Of a stretch of DNA of 64,000 bases, positions 27,303-38,129 are shown piece by piece (position 1 is the first letter of the stretch; each line of letters opens with the position of its first letter). Under the pieces are notes generated by a model. The model was not told the origin of the DNA. It worked only from the letters and a program-made list of their open reading frames with translations, and did no database searches. The position numbers and the translations under genes are program-made. Location: assembly GCF_001423405.1 (NCBI RefSeq), contig NZ_LMNS01000004.1, positions 84,056-148,055 on the forward strand. Reading direction: 5' to 3'. The DNA comes from Methylobacterium sp. Leaf123. Its GTDB lineage: Bacteria > Pseudomonadota > Alphaproteobacteria > Rhizobiales > Beijerinckiaceae.

Positions 27303-27941
27303 TTGAGCCTTGGCCACGCCCTGCGCCGCATCGTCGAGGAATATCCGCTCGCGCGCACCGACCCGCCGGCCGGGCATCCGCTCGCGCATGTGATCCGAAA
27401 CGGCGCGCCGGACGAGCTGCGCCGGGTCCTGGCCCCCCTCGGCGGGCCGTTCCTGGTCAAGGGCAGCCCCGGCCGCGGCAGCCATTGGGCCGCGGTGCCG
27501 TGGCTCGCGGTGTTCGACCCCGCCGTGACGACGAGCGCCACCCGCGGCTACTACCTCGTCTACCTGTTCCCGGCGCACTGGGAGGCAGTGCATCTCTCCC
27601 TAGCGCAGGGGACCGTCGCGGCGATCCGCGAGCACGGGCGGCACTCGGGCGAGCACCTGCGCGCCAGCGGGGCCCGGCTTCGGGAACGGCTCTCAGATTT
27701 CTCGGATGTTCTGCCGGTCCCGGCGATCACCCTCGGCAGCGCGGGTGAGCTGCCCGAGGGCTACGAGGCCGCCCATATCCTCGGGCTAACCTACACTCTC
27801 GCCGACCTCGGCGACGAGCGGCGGCTGCACGCCGACCTCGCCACCGGCCTCGCCGCCTACCGGGCGCTGAAGACGCGGGGCGGGCTCGATCTTCCAGCCC
27901 CGCACTCGGGCGTCAGTGGGGTGGAGCCGCAGAGGCCGTGA
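27303..27941 (+). CDS. Stand-alone McrB N-terminal-like (DUF3578) protein
   Basis: The 212-residue protein is a single DUF3578/MrcB_N domain. The match is strong around residues 50-110: GSPGRGSHWAAVPWLAVFDP, VTTSATRGYYLVYLF and VHLSLAQGTVAA. In type IV restriction enzymes this kind of domain lies before an AAA+ GTPase motor and recognises modified DNA. Here no motor or nuclease follows; the next gene is convergent and overlaps by 29 bases. The start is TTG 27303, 10 bases after anmK, so it is probably in the anmK operon. Its role is unknown. Confidence 0.8.
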   Translation: MSLGHALRRIVEEYPLARTDPPAGHPLAHVIRNGAPDELRRVLAPLGGPFLVKGSPGRGSHWAAVPWLAVFDPAVTTSATRGYYLVYLFPAHWEAVHLSLAQGTVAAIREHGRHSGEHLRASGARLRERLSDFSDVLPVPAITLGSAGELPEGYEAAHILGLTYTLADLGDERRLHADLATGLAAYRALKTRGGLDLPAPHSGVSGVEPQRP

Positions 27942-28203
27942 GGCGGACGTTCAAGGCGTTCAGGACACGTAGCGCCGTGTCGAGGCTCGGATTGCCGTCA
28001 TCCGACAGCGCCCGGTAGAGGCTTTCCCGCGATAACCCTGTCTCGCGAGCGATCTGGGTCATACCGCGGGCGCGCGCCGCGACACCGAGCGCCCGGCGAA
28101 ACAGCGCGGCGTCGCCCTCTTCGACGGCCGCGGCGAGATATGCGGCGACGGCCTCGTCGCTATCGAGGAACTCCGCCGAATCGTATGGGCTCACCTCTGT
28201 CAT
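27913..28203 (-). CDS. HigA-like addiction-module antidote regulator, toxin partner absent
   Basis: The 96-residue protein matches the putative addiction module antidote family (COG3636): YDSAEFLDSDEAVAAYL at the N-terminus, a Cro-type helix-turn-helix with MTQIARETGLSRESLYRALS, and NPSLDTALRVLNALNVRL. The normal partner is a RelE-type toxin encoded directly upstream. Only 131 bases lie between this ATG (28203) and the divergent aroC start, and no toxin frame is in them, so the gene is an orphan or solitary regulator. Its 3' end overlaps the DUF3578 gene. Confidence 0.85.
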   Translation of the reverse strand: MTEVSPYDSAEFLDSDEAVAAYLAAAVEEGDAALFRRALGVAARARGMTQIARETGLSRESLYRALSDDGNPSLDTALRVLNALNVRLTASAAPPH

Positions 28204-28334
28204 GCGGCAGCGTAGCCCACAGACGACATTCCAGCGACAGGCTCCTCGGTCGCGCCAAACCCGAGCGCACGCGGTGGATCGAAGATCGCGCGGAGTTTGT
28301 GCCGCCTCGCATCCCGCGCTAAGGCACGCGCGCC

Positions 28335-29435
28335 ATGTCGCACAACACCTTCGGCCACCTGTTCCGCGTCACCACCTTCGGCGAGAGCCACGGGGTGGCG
28401 CTCGGCTGCGTGGTAGATGGGTGTCCGCCCGGCCTCGCGCTCGAAGCCGAGGAGATCCAGGCGGAGCTCGACCGGCGCAAACCCGGCCAGTCGCGCTTCA
28501 CCACGCAGCGGCGCGAGCCCGATCAGGTGAAGATCCTGTCCGGCGTGTTCAGCGACGACCGCACCGGCGGGCGCCAGCTCACCACCGGCACGCCGATCGC
28601 GCTGATGATCGAGAACACCGATCAGCGCTCGAAAGACTATTCCGAGATCCGCGACAGCTACCGCCCCGGCCATGCCGATTTCACCTACGACGCCAAGTAC
28701 GGCATCCGCGATTATCGCGGCGGCGGACGCTCCTCCGCCCGCGAGACCGCCGCGCGGGTTGCGGCCGGCGCGGTGGCGCGCAAGGTCATCCCCGGCATCA
28801 CCATCCGCGCCGCCCTGGTGCAGATGGGGCCGCACGCGATCGACCGCGCGAACTGGGACTGGGAGCAGGTCGGCCAAAACCCGTTCTTCTGCCCCGATGC
28901 GAAGGCGGCCGCGCTCTACGAGACCTATCTCGACGCGATCCGAAAGGACGGCTCCTCGGTCGGCGCGGTGATCGAGGTGGTGGCCGAGGGCGTGCCGCCC
29001 GGCCTCGGCGCGCCGATCTACGGCAAGCTCGACGCGGATCTGGCCGCGGCGATGATGTCGATCAACGCGGTCAAGGGCGTCGAGATCGGCGACGGCTTCG
29101 CGGCGGCCGCTTTGCGCGGCGAGGACAATGCCGACGAGATGCGCGCCGGCAATGACGGCCGCCCGCGCTTTCTCGCCAACCATGCCGGCGGCATCCTGGG
29201 CGGCATCTCGTCGGGCGAGCCGGTGGTTGTCCGGTTTGCCGTGAAGCCGACCTCCTCGATCCTGACGCCGCGCCAGAGCGTGAACCGCGACGGGGCTGAG
29301 ATCGATCTCATCACCAAGGGCCGCCACGACCCCTGCGTCGGCATCCGCGCCGTCCCCGTCGCCGAGGCGATGATGGCCTGCGTGCTGGCGGACCATTATC
29401 TTCGCCATCGCGGGCAGAATGGCGAGCGCCCGTGA
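28335..29435 (+). CDS. aroC: Chorismate synthase
   Basis: The 366-residue FMN-dependent enzyme makes chorismate from EPSP, the last step of the shikimate pathway. Signatures are [14 protein letters not shown] at the N-terminus, [13 protein letters not shown] near residue 130, and [13 protein letters not shown] with the C-terminal [16 protein letters not shown]. The start ATG at 28335 is typical. It is followed by a long palindromic repeat and ribB. Confidence 0.98.
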   Translation: MSHNTFGHLFRVTTFGESHGVALGCVVDGCPPGLALEAEEIQAELDRRKPGQSRFTTQRREPDQVKILSGVFSDDRTGGRQLTTGTPIALMIENTDQRSKDYSEIRDSYRPGHADFTYDAKYGIRDYRGGGRSSARETAARVAAGAVARKVIPGITIRAALVQMGPHAIDRANWDWEQVGQNPFFCPDAKAAALYETYLDAIRKDGSSVGAVIEVVAEGVPPGLGAPIYGKLDADLAAAMMSINAVKGVEIGDGFAAAALRGEDNADEMRAGNDGRPRFLANHAGGILGGISSGEPVVVRFAVKPTSSILTPRQSVNRDGAEIDLITKGRHDPCVGIRAVPVAEAMMACVLADHYLRHRGQNGERP

Positions 29436-29455
29436 GAACGCACGATCTCCCATCG

Positions 29456-29583
29456 ATCCCCTCATCCTGAGGTGCCGCGAAGCGGCCTCGACGAAGGCTT
29501 CAGATCCCGCGCGATGCCCGGAGACCCCTTCGAGGCCTGCGCCGTCGCTTCGGCACCTCAGGGTGAGGCGGTGGATGAGGGAT
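29456..29583. repeat. CCTCATCCTG-type intergenic palindrome, copy 2 (long)
   Basis: About 128 bases form a long imperfect hairpin. Paired parts include ATCCCCTCATCC with GGATGAGGGAT at the ends, TGAGGTGCCG with CGGCACCTCA, and CTCGACGAAGG with CCTTCGAG nearer the centre. The left end is the same sequence as in 12466-12485. It sits in the ribB leader, 50 bases before the start codon. Confidence 0.8.
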
Positions 29584-29632
29584 CGCCGATTGGTGTAACG
29601 ACTGTTTTCAAACCGCTGAACGAGACGAAGCC

Positions 29633-30712
29633 GTGCCCCATTGCAGCGTCACCGAGGCCATCGAAGCCTTCGCCCGCGGCGAGATCGTGGTCGTCACCGA
29701 CGACGACGACCGCGAGAACGAGGGCGACCTCGTCGTCGCCGCCTCGCTCTGCACGCCGGAGAAGATGGCATTCATCATCCGCAACACCTGCGGCATCGTC
29801 TGCGCGCCGATCACCCTCGACGAAGCGCGCCGCCTCCATCTCGACCCGATGGTGGCCTCGAACGACGCGCCGCTCGGCACCGCCTTCACCGTCACGGTGG
29901 ATGTGCGCCACGGGCTCACCACCGGCATCTCGGCCGAGCAGCGCTGCAACACCGTCCGCGCGCTCGCCAACGGCAATATGGGCGCGGGCGATTTCGTGCG
30001 GCCGGGCCACGTCTTCCCGCTCATCGCTCGCGATGGCGGCGTGCTGATGCGCTCCGGGCATACGGAAGCCGCGGTCGATCTGTGCAAGCTCGCGGGTCTG
30101 CCGCCGGTCGGCGTGATCTGCGAACTCGCCAACGACGACGGCACCGTGATGAAGGGGCCGCAGATCGACACGTTTTCCGAGCAGCACAGCCTCAAGCGGG
30201 TCTCGGTGGCTGATCTCATCGCCTACCGCCAAGCCCGCGACCGGCTGGTCGAGCGCGTCGGCACCTTCCCGGTGAAGTCCGAGTTCGGGGCGATGACCGG
30301 CTATGCCTACGTCACCCCGTTCGAGCCGATCCAGCAATTCGCCTTCGTCCACGGTGCCATCGGCGACGGCCGCAACATGCCGGTGCGCCTGCACCGCTCC
30401 AACGTCGTCGCCGACGTGATCGAGGGCGGGGCGCAGATCGACTCGGTGATGCGCCGCTTCGCCAAGGAGGGCCGCGGCATCCTCGTTTATCTGCGCGACG
30501 GCACCGCGGGCGTGCCGCTCAACCGCTACGCCGAGGAAGAGGGCGCCGAGGCGCAGCGCGTGCGCCAGTGGCGCGAGGTGGGGCTCGGCGCGCAAATCCT
30601 GCGCGACCTCGGCGTTGTCTCGATCCGCAACCTGTCCTCGTCGTCGCGCTCCTATGTCGGCCTGTCGGGCTTCGGCATCGAGCTGGTCAGCGAAGAGCCG
30701 CTGGAGGGCTAA
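29633..30712 (+). CDS. ribB: 3,4-dihydroxy-2-butanone-4-phosphate synthase with degenerate cyclohydrolase domain
   Basis: The N-terminal domain (about residues 1-205) is an active-looking DHBP synthase of riboflavin synthesis, with TDDDDRENEGDL and RPGHVFPLIARDGGVLMRSGHTEAA. The C-terminal domain (about 210-359) has the GTP cyclohydrolase II fold but its zinc cysteines are missing: VRLHRSNVVAD is found where the Cys-rich loop should follow. It is therefore probably inactive (RibX type). The start is GTG 29633. No FMN riboswitch could be recognised in the leader, which instead holds the palindromic repeat. Confidence 0.9.
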   Translation: MPHCSVTEAIEAFARGEIVVVTDDDDRENEGDLVVAASLCTPEKMAFIIRNTCGIVCAPITLDEARRLHLDPMVASNDAPLGTAFTVTVDVRHGLTTGISAEQRCNTVRALANGNMGAGDFVRPGHVFPLIARDGGVLMRSGHTEAAVDLCKLAGLPPVGVICELANDDGTVMKGPQIDTFSEQHSLKRVSVADLIAYRQARDRLVERVGTFPVKSEFGAMTGYAYVTPFEPIQQFAFVHGAIGDGRNMPVRLHRSNVVADVIEGGAQIDSVMRRFAKEGRGILVYLRDGTAGVPLNRYAEEEGAEAQRVRQWREVGLGAQILRDLGVVSIRNLSSSSRSYVGLSGFGIELVSEEPLEG

Positions 30713-30821
30713 AGACTGGCAGCCGCGCGGCCCCTTGCGGGCAAGCGCGGCCGTTCCCAGTTCCTTTTCGAGGCGGCTTCGTCAGCGACACGCGGCCGTC
30801 GGTTTCGGAAAAGGAGCGTGC

Positions 30822-31055
30822 ATGGTCCTCGTCCCCTGTCCGGCCTGCGATCACCGCGTCTCGGAGAAGGCGTTCGCCTGCCCGTCCTGCGGGCATCCCG
30901 GCCGTGCCGCCGACCGGCACGGGGTCGTGCCGGCGCTGAGCCGCGTCGCCGGAACCTACGTCTCCGCCAACGCCGTGACCGGGGCGATTCTCGGCAGCGT
31001 GATGTTCCTCAGCGTCGCCGCCGTGCTCATCACGCTGATCCTCGCGCACCGGTAG
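30822..31055 (+). CDS. Small zinc-ribbon membrane protein
   Basis: The 77-residue protein has a treble-type zinc ribbon at its N-terminus, CPACDH and CPSCGH, and one transmembrane segment at its C-terminus (about residues 48-74). The ATG at 30822 has an excellent ribosome site, AAGGAG, eight bases upstream, which makes it likely to be translated. No wider family was recognised beyond zinc-ribbon proteins. It is convergent with the deacetylase gene. Confidence 0.7.
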   Translation: MVLVPCPACDHRVSEKAFACPSCGHPGRAADRHGVVPALSRVAGTYVSANAVTGAILGSVMFLSVAAVLITLILAHR

Positions 31056-31077
31056 GCGCAACGGCCGGCGGTGCCCG

Positions 31078-32007
31078 TCACCGCCCCATCAGCGCATCCA
31101 TGTGGGCGGCGACCGAGCGGGCGAGCCCGTCGAGACTGTAGCCGCCCTCCAGGATCGACACGACGCGGCCGCCGGCATGGCGGTCGGCGATCTCCATCAG
31201 CCGCCGCGTCGCCCAGCCGAAATCCGCCTCTTCGAGTTGGATGTTGGCCAGGGGATCGAGCTTGTGCGCGTCGAACCCCGCCGAGATCACGATCAGGTCG
31301 GGCGCGAAGGCGTCGAGCCGCGGCAGGATGCGGGCCTCGAAGGCCTCGCGAAACAATTCGCTGCCGTCGAAGGCTTTGAGCGGCGCGTTGACGATGGTGT
31401 CGTGGTCGCCGCGCTCGCCCGTGGCGCCCGATCCCGGAAACAGCGGCATCTGGTGCGTCGAGGCATACATCACCGTCTTGTCGGCCCAGAAGATGTCCTG
31501 CGAGCCGTTGCCGTGGTGGACATCCCAATCCACCAGCGCGACGCGCGTGGCACCGAACGCCTTCTGTGCGTGGCGCACGGCGATCGCCGCGTGGTTGAAC
31601 AGGCAGAAGCCCATGGCGCGACCGCGCTCGGCATGGTGGCCGGGCGGGCGCATGGCGACGAAGGCGTTGGCGCATTCCCCCTTCATCACCGCATCGACCG
31701 CATGGTTCGACCCGCCGATGGCGTGCAGGCAGGTGTTGAGCGTGCCCGGCGACATCAGCGTATCGCCGTCGATCTGAAAGAAGCCCTCGTCGGGCGAGGC
31801 CGCGACGATGGTCTCGACGTAGGATGCGGGGTGGGCGAGTTCGGCGATCGCCGCCTCGGCCTTCGGCGCATGGCAGCGCACCAGGGCGGCGAAGCGCTCG
31901 TCCTCGAGGGCGCGCTCGACCGCCTGCATGCGGGCCGGCCGCTCGGGATGGCCGGTCGGGACCGCGTGTTCGACCGCGCTCGGATGGGTGACGTACAGGG
32001 TGCTCAG
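31078..32007 (-). CDS. Histone-deacetylase-like amidohydrolase
   Basis: The 309-residue arginase/deacetylase-fold enzyme has the zinc and charge-relay signatures RPPGHHAERGRAMGFCLFN, LVDWDVHHGNG and ISAGFDAHKLDP. It should hydrolyse acetyl-lysine, acetylpolyamine or related amides. Homologous N-termini begin STLYVTHPS. The only start codon directly there is CTG at 32007, with GGGAG nine bases before it; a GTG at 32052 would add 15 residues. I chose CTG with reservation. It is divergent from the L,D-transpeptidase. Confidence 0.88.
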   Translation of the reverse strand: MSTLYVTHPSAVEHAVPTGHPERPARMQAVERALEDERFAALVRCHAPKAEAAIAELAHPASYVETIVAASPDEGFFQIDGDTLMSPGTLNTCLHAIGGSNHAVDAVMKGECANAFVAMRPPGHHAERGRAMGFCLFNHAAIAVRHAQKAFGATRVALVDWDVHHGNGSQDIFWADKTVMYASTHQMPLFPGSGATGERGDHDTIVNAPLKAFDGSELFREAFEARILPRLDAFAPDLIVISAGFDAHKLDPLANIQLEEADFGWATRRLMEIADRHAGGRVVSILEGGYSLDGLARSVAAHMDALMGR

Positions 32008-32307
32008 GGCCGTTTCTCCCGGTGCCCAAGGCGATGATGCCCGTTCGGGCACCCCGCCTCGTCGCGTGCCGCCCTGCGAAAGCGGGGCGAGCGTGTTGTT
32101 GCCGATGCGGTGCGCCCGATCTTGCGCCGGACCTTCCACCGCCCTTGTCGTCTCGAACTTGTCGATCTTGTCGCCCGCGCGCAACAGCGCAAAACGGGAC
32201 AGGCGCGCGGATCGATCTCGTCCACAACCGGCCGTGTCGCGGTCCAAGCTTGGCCACAAACCGACCTTCAACCTGCGGTGGCTTTTCTCGAACGACCGGC
32301 CCCCGTC
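32008..32307. other. Divergent promoter region
   Basis: These 300 bases separate the deacetylase-like gene and the transpeptidase lipoprotein. CCAAGCTTGG at 32246-32255 is a perfect 10-base palindrome. No convincing promoter pair was recognised, and no gene. Confidence 0.4.
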
Positions 32308-32946
32308 ATGCGCCCTTTGCCCGCCCTCGCGCTTCTCGTGGGCCTCGTGCCGCTCGCGGCCTGCCAGTCGCAGACGGCGCAGGTCGCTCAACCCGTCCCC
32401 CTCGTCGGTGAATTGCCCGCCGTGCCGCCGCTGCCGCCGGGGCCGGAGCGGGATGCGGCCTGGATGAAGCTGGCGCCGAAAGCCCCGCTCGATCCGGCGC
32501 TGGCCCGCACCACCGTCGATTTCGCGACCCGCGAGCCCGTCGGCACCCTCGTCGTCGATACGGCCGAGCGGCGGCTCTACCTCGTGCAGCCCGGCGGCAA
32601 GGCGATGCGCTACCCCGTCTCGGTGGGGCGGGCGGGCCTCGAATGGACCGGCCGGGCCGAGATCGACCGCAAGCTCGAATGGCCGGACTGGAACCCGGCC
32701 CCCGAGATGATCGGCCGCCACCCCGATCTGCCGTCGCGCCTGGAGGGCGGCCCGTTCAGCCCGATCGGCGCCCGCGCGCTCTACCTCGCGCAGAATCGCA
32801 AGGACACGCTCTACCGCATCCACGGCACCAACGAGCCGGAGACGATCGGGCAGGCGGTCTCCTCGGGCTGCATCCGCATGCTGAACGAGGACGTGATGGA
32901 CCTCTACGAGCGCGTGCCCGTCGGGACGAAGGTCGTGGTTCGCTAA
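32308..32946 (+). CDS. L,D-transpeptidase lipoprotein (YkuD domain)
   Basis: The 212-residue protein has a lipoprotein signal (ALLVGLVPLAACQS) and a YkuD domain from about residue 75. The active site is HGTNEP followed by SSGCIRM, with the catalytic cysteine in the second. Such enzymes make 3-3 cross-links in peptidoglycan or attach outer-membrane proteins to it. The short proline-rich stretch after the lipobox spans the periplasm. The ATG at 32308 is chosen from the lipobox position; the frame is open from 32110. It has no operon partner. Confidence 0.92.
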   Translation: MRPLPALALLVGLVPLAACQSQTAQVAQPVPLVGELPAVPPLPPGPERDAAWMKLAPKAPLDPALARTTVDFATREPVGTLVVDTAERRLYLVQPGGKAMRYPVSVGRAGLEWTGRAEIDRKLEWPDWNPAPEMIGRHPDLPSRLEGGPFSPIGARALYLAQNRKDTLYRIHGTNEPETIGQAVSSGCIRMLNEDVMDLYERVPVGTKVVVR

Positions 32947-33118
32947 AGAGAGTCTTACTTTGCCAAAGCAAGCTTTTCGAAAGGCTCAATCGTGAGCAGC
33001 CGTTTACCTGAACACGGGTTCAGATTTGGCCATTAACCTCTTCGAGCGTTGTCGGTCCGTAATGTCAGCACAGACACGGACGAACACCGGCGACAACGAG
33101 CTCGAAAGGCACCTGACC

Positions 33119-33577
33119 ATGACCAACACTGCTCTTGAACTGTTCTGCACCCGCATCGTCGACGCCGGCAGCCTGAACCAGGACGACGTTCGCGAACTCG
33201 CCCGCGACATCCTCCCCGACGGCATCATGGGCCGCGACGAGGCCGACCTGCTGCTGGCGCTGGACCGCGCCGTCGCCGACACCCACGAAGGCTTTGCCGC
33301 CTTCGTCACGGCGGAAGTCGTGAACTTCGCCGTCTACGGCGAGCGCCCCACCGGCATCATCACCCGCGAGATGTCCGCATGGCTCTCCGCCTCCATCGCC
33401 GGCCGCAAGGGCCCGACCGCGCTCGGCGCCCGCATCGCCATGGAGATCGTGCGCGAGGCCGACACCAGCGACGAGACGCTGATCGCCTTCGCCCTCAAGG
33501 CCAAGAGCGCGACCGCCAAGAGTGCAACCGCCAAGGCCGTCGCCTGCCGCACCGGTCGCATGCCCTGCGCTGCATGA
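33119..33577 (+). CDS. Conserved-looking acidic protein, function unknown
   Basis: I do not recognise this 152-residue protein. It is mostly helical by composition, with an acidic N-terminal half (LNQDDVRELARDILPDG, RDEADLLLALDRAVAD), a central VVNFAVYGERPTG, and a basic C-terminus holding a doubled KSATAK unit. The start at ATG 33119 is preceded by AAAGG; in-frame ATG 33062 would add 19 residues. High GC codon use like its neighbours supports real coding. It stands alone between the transpeptidase and pccA. Confidence 0.6.
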   Translation: MTNTALELFCTRIVDAGSLNQDDVRELARDILPDGIMGRDEADLLLALDRAVADTHEGFAAFVTAEVVNFAVYGERPTGIITREMSAWLSASIAGRKGPTALGARIAMEIVREADTSDETLIAFALKAKSATAKSATAKAVACRTGRMPCAA

Positions 33578-33804
33578 TGAATTCAGTTTTGAGCCCAGAT
33601 ACGCCGAGGGCATCCGCTCCGCGGCCAGCATCCGAGCCCCATCGAAATTCGAATTGACGGCGCCTCAATCGGATTTCACCGAAGCTGGCCTTTTGGGGAG
33701 TGCCGCATAGCTTCCGTCTCTCGCGTAAGTGCTTTATCGGGATGCGTTCGGGCTTGCCTTCGGGAGGGGCAGGTCGGGACAGTCACCCTCAAGAAGCGGC
33801 TGCG

Positions 33805-35808
<2,004 letters not shown>

Positions 35809-36086
35809 TCGGCAGAACGCTCCGGCCATCCCTGGACGAAGCGATCCGGCAGGGCGACCTGTCCGCGTAAGACACCGCCCTGGATTGCTTCGCTCGCGAC
35901 GACGGAATGGGTTTCCGTACCGTCCCGGTGAGCGAAGCCGAAGCGGTCCGGGGCGCTACGATCGGTATGACCGCTTCCGCAGAACGTCCGAACTGACGAC
36001 GCACGACAAAGGATCGAGGGCGGATCACCTCGGTCTTCGACCGCATCCGCCGGCGGGCGGGCGCGCCACTCCATCACCCCGAAAAT

Positions 36087-36518
36087 ATGCCGCTCTACTT
36101 TGCCTACGGCGCCAACATGGACGCCGCCGCCATGGCCCAGCGCTGCCCGGCTTCGCAACTGATCGGGCGCGGGCGCTTGCCGCGGCACCGCTTCATCATC
36201 ATGCGCGAGGGCTGGGCCTCCGTGGTGCGCGCGCCGGGCGCCACGGTGTGGGGCGTGCTGTGGGAGCTGGCGCTCTCCGACGTGCCGGCCCTCGACCGCT
36301 ACGAGGGCGTGGCGGGCGGCCTCTACGTGAAGGCCTATCAGCCGATCGTCTCCGAGGGCGGCACGAAGCGGGCCCTGATCTATCTCGGCCGCAGCGGAGC
36401 CGGCGGCCTGCCACGGCCGGGCTATCTCGAAGCGGTGCTCGCGGCGGGGCAGGCGGCCCAACTCCCCGGCCCGTACCTCCAGGAAATCCGCGGCTGGCAG
36501 CGCCGCACGCCGGCCTGA
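36087..36518 (+). CDS. Gamma-glutamylcyclotransferase-like family protein
   Basis: The 143-residue protein has the AIG2/GGCT-like fold: LYFAYGANM at the N-terminus (the glycine-rich loop), GVLWELALSDVPALDRYEGV with the catalytic-type glutamate, and LYVKAYQPI. Members convert gamma-glutamyl amines or peptides to 5-oxoproline; the substrate is not known here. It stands alone, 278 bases after pccA; that gap contains no gene. Confidence 0.85.
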   Translation: MPLYFAYGANMDAAAMAQRCPASQLIGRGRLPRHRFIIMREGWASVVRAPGATVWGVLWELALSDVPALDRYEGVAGGLYVKAYQPIVSEGGTKRALIYLGRSGAGGLPRPGYLEAVLAAGQAAQLPGPYLQEIRGWQRRTPA

Positions 36519-36769
36519 CGCGCGACGATCCCTGGCACCTGAACTGCGGAGTTTGGGTCGAAGCTACCTCGGCAGCCCGCTCTGCACTGTGCGGCTTCCG
36601 CAACTTCGTCGGCGGCGTGCGCTTCATCTGGCGGGCGTGGTATCTCACCGACCGACCGTAGGCAGCCGCGCGCCGCAGTGGGTCCGCGCCGGCCTCCGCC
36701 GCTAAGGCCACCCGCGAGCCGGAAACGCGAGGTTCCGGCGACGGCAAGAAACCGGGAGTTCCCGCCATC

Positions 36770-37054
36770 GTGAGCACCGACAGCAAGACCATCCGCATCG
36801 TGATCCGCGGCCGGGTGCAGGGCGTGTCCTACCGCGCCTGGACCAAGAAGCAGGCGGACCGGCATGGCGTCACCGGCTGGGTCCGCAACCTGCCCGACCG
36901 TACCGTCGAAGCCTTGTTCTTCGGCCCCGTGGAGGCGGTCGACACGCTGCTCGCCGCGTGCCGGCGCGGGCCCTTCGCGGCGCGCGTCGACGGCATCGAG
37001 GTGAGCGAGGAGGCCGGGCCGGCTCCGGGCGCGGGTTTCGAGATCCGCGCGTAG
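36770..37054 (+). CDS. Acylphosphatase
   Basis: The 94-residue enzyme hydrolyses acyl phosphates. The catalytic arginine is in RGRVQGVSYR and the asparagine in GWVRNLPDRTVE, both at the expected spacing. The GTG at 36770 starts it. The 250 bases upstream hold no recognised gene, although an unassigned 45-codon frame lies at 36525-36661. The next gene is 101 bases downstream on the same strand. Confidence 0.95.
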   Translation: MSTDSKTIRIVIRGRVQGVSYRAWTKKQADRHGVTGWVRNLPDRTVEALFFGPVEAVDTLLAACRRGPFAARVDGIEVSEEAGPAPGAGFEIRA

Positions 37055-37155
37055 ACAGGGCGAGGGCTTGCCCGCTGCGCCTCCGGCCTGTAGCCGCCGG
37101 TGCAGCACTCCGGCCCGGAGCGGCACGACGACACCGCGATGACGACGCCCTGACC

Positions 37156-37869
37156 ATGTGGGACCTCCACGCCTTTTCCCCGCTCGACTTCGCGGCCCTC
37201 GTCTTCTTCGTGGCGTCCTGGGCCGGCTACAGCTTCGCCGTGCAGCGGCGGCGGGGCGACCGGCTGAGCCTCAGCCAGATCATGAACCGGCAGCGGCACA
37301 AATGGGCCGTTCAGATGATCACCCGCGACAACCGCGTGGTGGATACGACGATCAACGCTTCGCTCCAGAACGGCACCGCCTTCTTCGCCTCGACCTCGCT
37401 GATCGCGCTCGGCTCGGTGCTGACGCTCTCGCGCTCGGGCGACGATGTGCTGAACCTGTTCTCCGCGCTGCCCTTCGGCGCGGGGACGACCCGCCAGACC
37501 TGGGAGATCAAGGTCACCGGGCTCGCGATCGTGTTCGTCTACGCCTTCTTCAAGTTCGCCTGGGCCTACCGGCTGTTCAACTACGGCGCGATCCTGATCG
37601 GCGCGGTGCCGCCCAAGGGCTCGGGCGCCTCCGAGGCCGTGATGCTGCGCGCCGCCGAGCGGGCCGGGGCGATGAACGTGGCGGCGGGCTCGCATTTCGC
37701 GAAAGGCCAGCGTGCCTTCCTGTTCGCACTGGCCTATCTCGGCTGGTTCGTGAGCGCACCGGTATTGATGCTCGCCACCGCCAGCGTGGTCTGGGTGATG
37801 TGGCGGCGCCAGTTCTCCACCCGGATTCGCGCCTTCCTGCTCGACGAGGATGATGTCCATGGCCGATGA
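37156..37869 (+). CDS. DUF599 family membrane protein
   Basis: The 237-residue protein has four predicted membrane segments (about residues 11-28, 71-90, 115-140 and 190-215) and the DUF599 pattern: ASWAGYSF, MNRQRHKWAVQMITRDNRVVDT, and the segment FKFAWAYRLFNYGAILIGAVP. Family function is unknown. Its 3' end overlaps the DUF3253 gene by 11 bases, so the two are coupled. Confidence 0.85.
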   Translation: MWDLHAFSPLDFAALVFFVASWAGYSFAVQRRRGDRLSLSQIMNRQRHKWAVQMITRDNRVVDTTINASLQNGTAFFASTSLIALGSVLTLSRSGDDVLNLFSALPFGAGTTRQTWEIKVTGLAIVFVYAFFKFAWAYRLFNYGAILIGAVPPKGSGASEAVMLRAAERAGAMNVAAGSHFAKGQRAFLFALAYLGWFVSAPVLMLATASVVWVMWRRQFSTRIRAFLLDEDDVHGR

Positions 37870-38122
37870 AGCCGCGATCGAAGAGACGATGCTGCGGCTC
37901 GTGACCGAGCGGGGCGCGGACAAGACCTGCTGCCCCTCCGAGATCGCCCGTGCGCTCGGCGGCCCGCATCCGGATGGCTGGAGCCCCTTGATGCAGCCGG
38001 TTCGCCGCGTCGCCGTGCGGCTGACGAAAGAAGGCCGGGTTCAGATCATGCGCAAGGGCAAGCCGGTGGACGATCCGGACGATTTTCGCGGGATCTACCG
38101 CTTGAGCCTGCCGCGGGTCTGA
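37859..38122 (+). CDS. DUF3253 family protein
   Basis: The 87-residue protein matches DUF3253: an N-terminal helix (AAIEETMLRLVTERGADKTCC), PSEIARAL, and a winged-helix-like core VRRVAVRLTKEGRVQIMRKGKPVD. This resembles a small DNA-binding fold; binding is an inference. Three ATGs occur at 37850, 37853 and 37859; the last gives MADEAAIEE and is used. It overlaps the DUF599 gene and is convergent with the YdcF-like gene. Confidence 0.82.
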   Translation: MADEAAIEETMLRLVTERGADKTCCPSEIARALGGPHPDGWSPLMQPVRRVAVRLTKEGRVQIMRKGKPVDDPDDFRGIYRLSLPRV

Positions 38123-38129
38123 AGGCCAG

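Noticed and set aside
29584..29632. FMN riboswitch before ribB
   Set aside because: Only about 50 bases lie between the repeat and the start codon, too short for the six-stem aptamer, and the conserved cores were not seen further upstream.
36525..36661. Short plus-strand frame ending FVGGVRFIWRAWYLT after the cyclotransferase-like gene
   Set aside because: No start codon or ribosome site of its own, and no known family; only a faint resemblance to the end of formylglycine-type proteins.
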